Assembly (NCBI GenBank): GCA_902472795.1
Contig: CABROZ010000128.1
Coordinates: forward strand, 1 to 5,643
Direction: 5' to 3'
DNA: 5,643 nucleotides
DNA from: an uncultured Bacteroides sp.
GTDB lineage: Bacteria; Bacteroidota; Bacteroidia; Bacteroidales; Bacteroidaceae
Shown: positions 5,614 to 5,643 of the stretch, piece by piece
How positions within the stretch are numbered: the first letter of the stretch is position 1
Layout of the letters: every line of letters starts with the position of its first letter
Position numbers and translations under genes: made by a program
The notes under the pieces: model-generated
The model's database searches: none
The model's input: only the letters and a program-made list of their open reading frames with translations
What the model was told of the DNA's origin: nothing

Positions 5614-5643
5614 GAGTGAGGACTTAATAATTGAAAATTAATG

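Noticed and set aside
5641..5643. ATG at the very end as the start of a divergent gene
   Set aside because: Only the three bases are visible, so nothing supports a coding region.

Overview
The window looks like chromosomal DNA from a Bacteroidota member, probably order Bacteroidales. The evidence is a Bacteroidota-type promoter (TATCTTTG) upstream of glycyl-tRNA synthetase, A-rich translation starts without Shine-Dalgarno motifs, an FKBP lipoprotein with acidic residues after the lipobox cysteine, and a neighbourhood typical of these bacteria. Genus cannot be fixed from this sequence.

Layout: the plus strand carries three peptidoglycan-related genes. They are the C-terminal end of a SpoIID/LytB-type protein (2-397), an AmpG/MurT-type MFS permease (656-1984) and a BadF/BadG-type MurK-like amino-sugar kinase (2209-3039). 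Together they suggest a muropeptide/MurNAc salvage cluster: wall processing outside, uptake across the inner membrane, then phosphorylation in the cytoplasm. No MurQ etherase is visible. The minus strand carries glycyl-tRNA synthetase (5531-3990) followed by an FKBP-type prolyl isomerase lipoprotein (3824-3201), convergent with the kinase.

The four internal gaps all contain repeats or structured DNA. 398-655 holds two near-identical palindromic units in inverted orientation. 1985-2208 is almost entirely an array of 8-bp AACTNNNN units with opposing arms. 3040-3200 holds a 76-nt long hairpin, best folded as minus-strand RNA and followed by U5. 3825-3989 holds a second, GC-richer octamer array with the same opposing-arm layout. 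A further repeat-like piece seems to form the N-terminus of the permease.

The strongest candidates for something undescribed are the two octamer arrays, which share one layout but differ in sequence. The first could form two mutually exclusive 40-bp hairpins in the transcript just ahead of the kinase start. A second oddity is a strong context effect in the permease, where every TTA leucine codon is followed by a codon starting with G.
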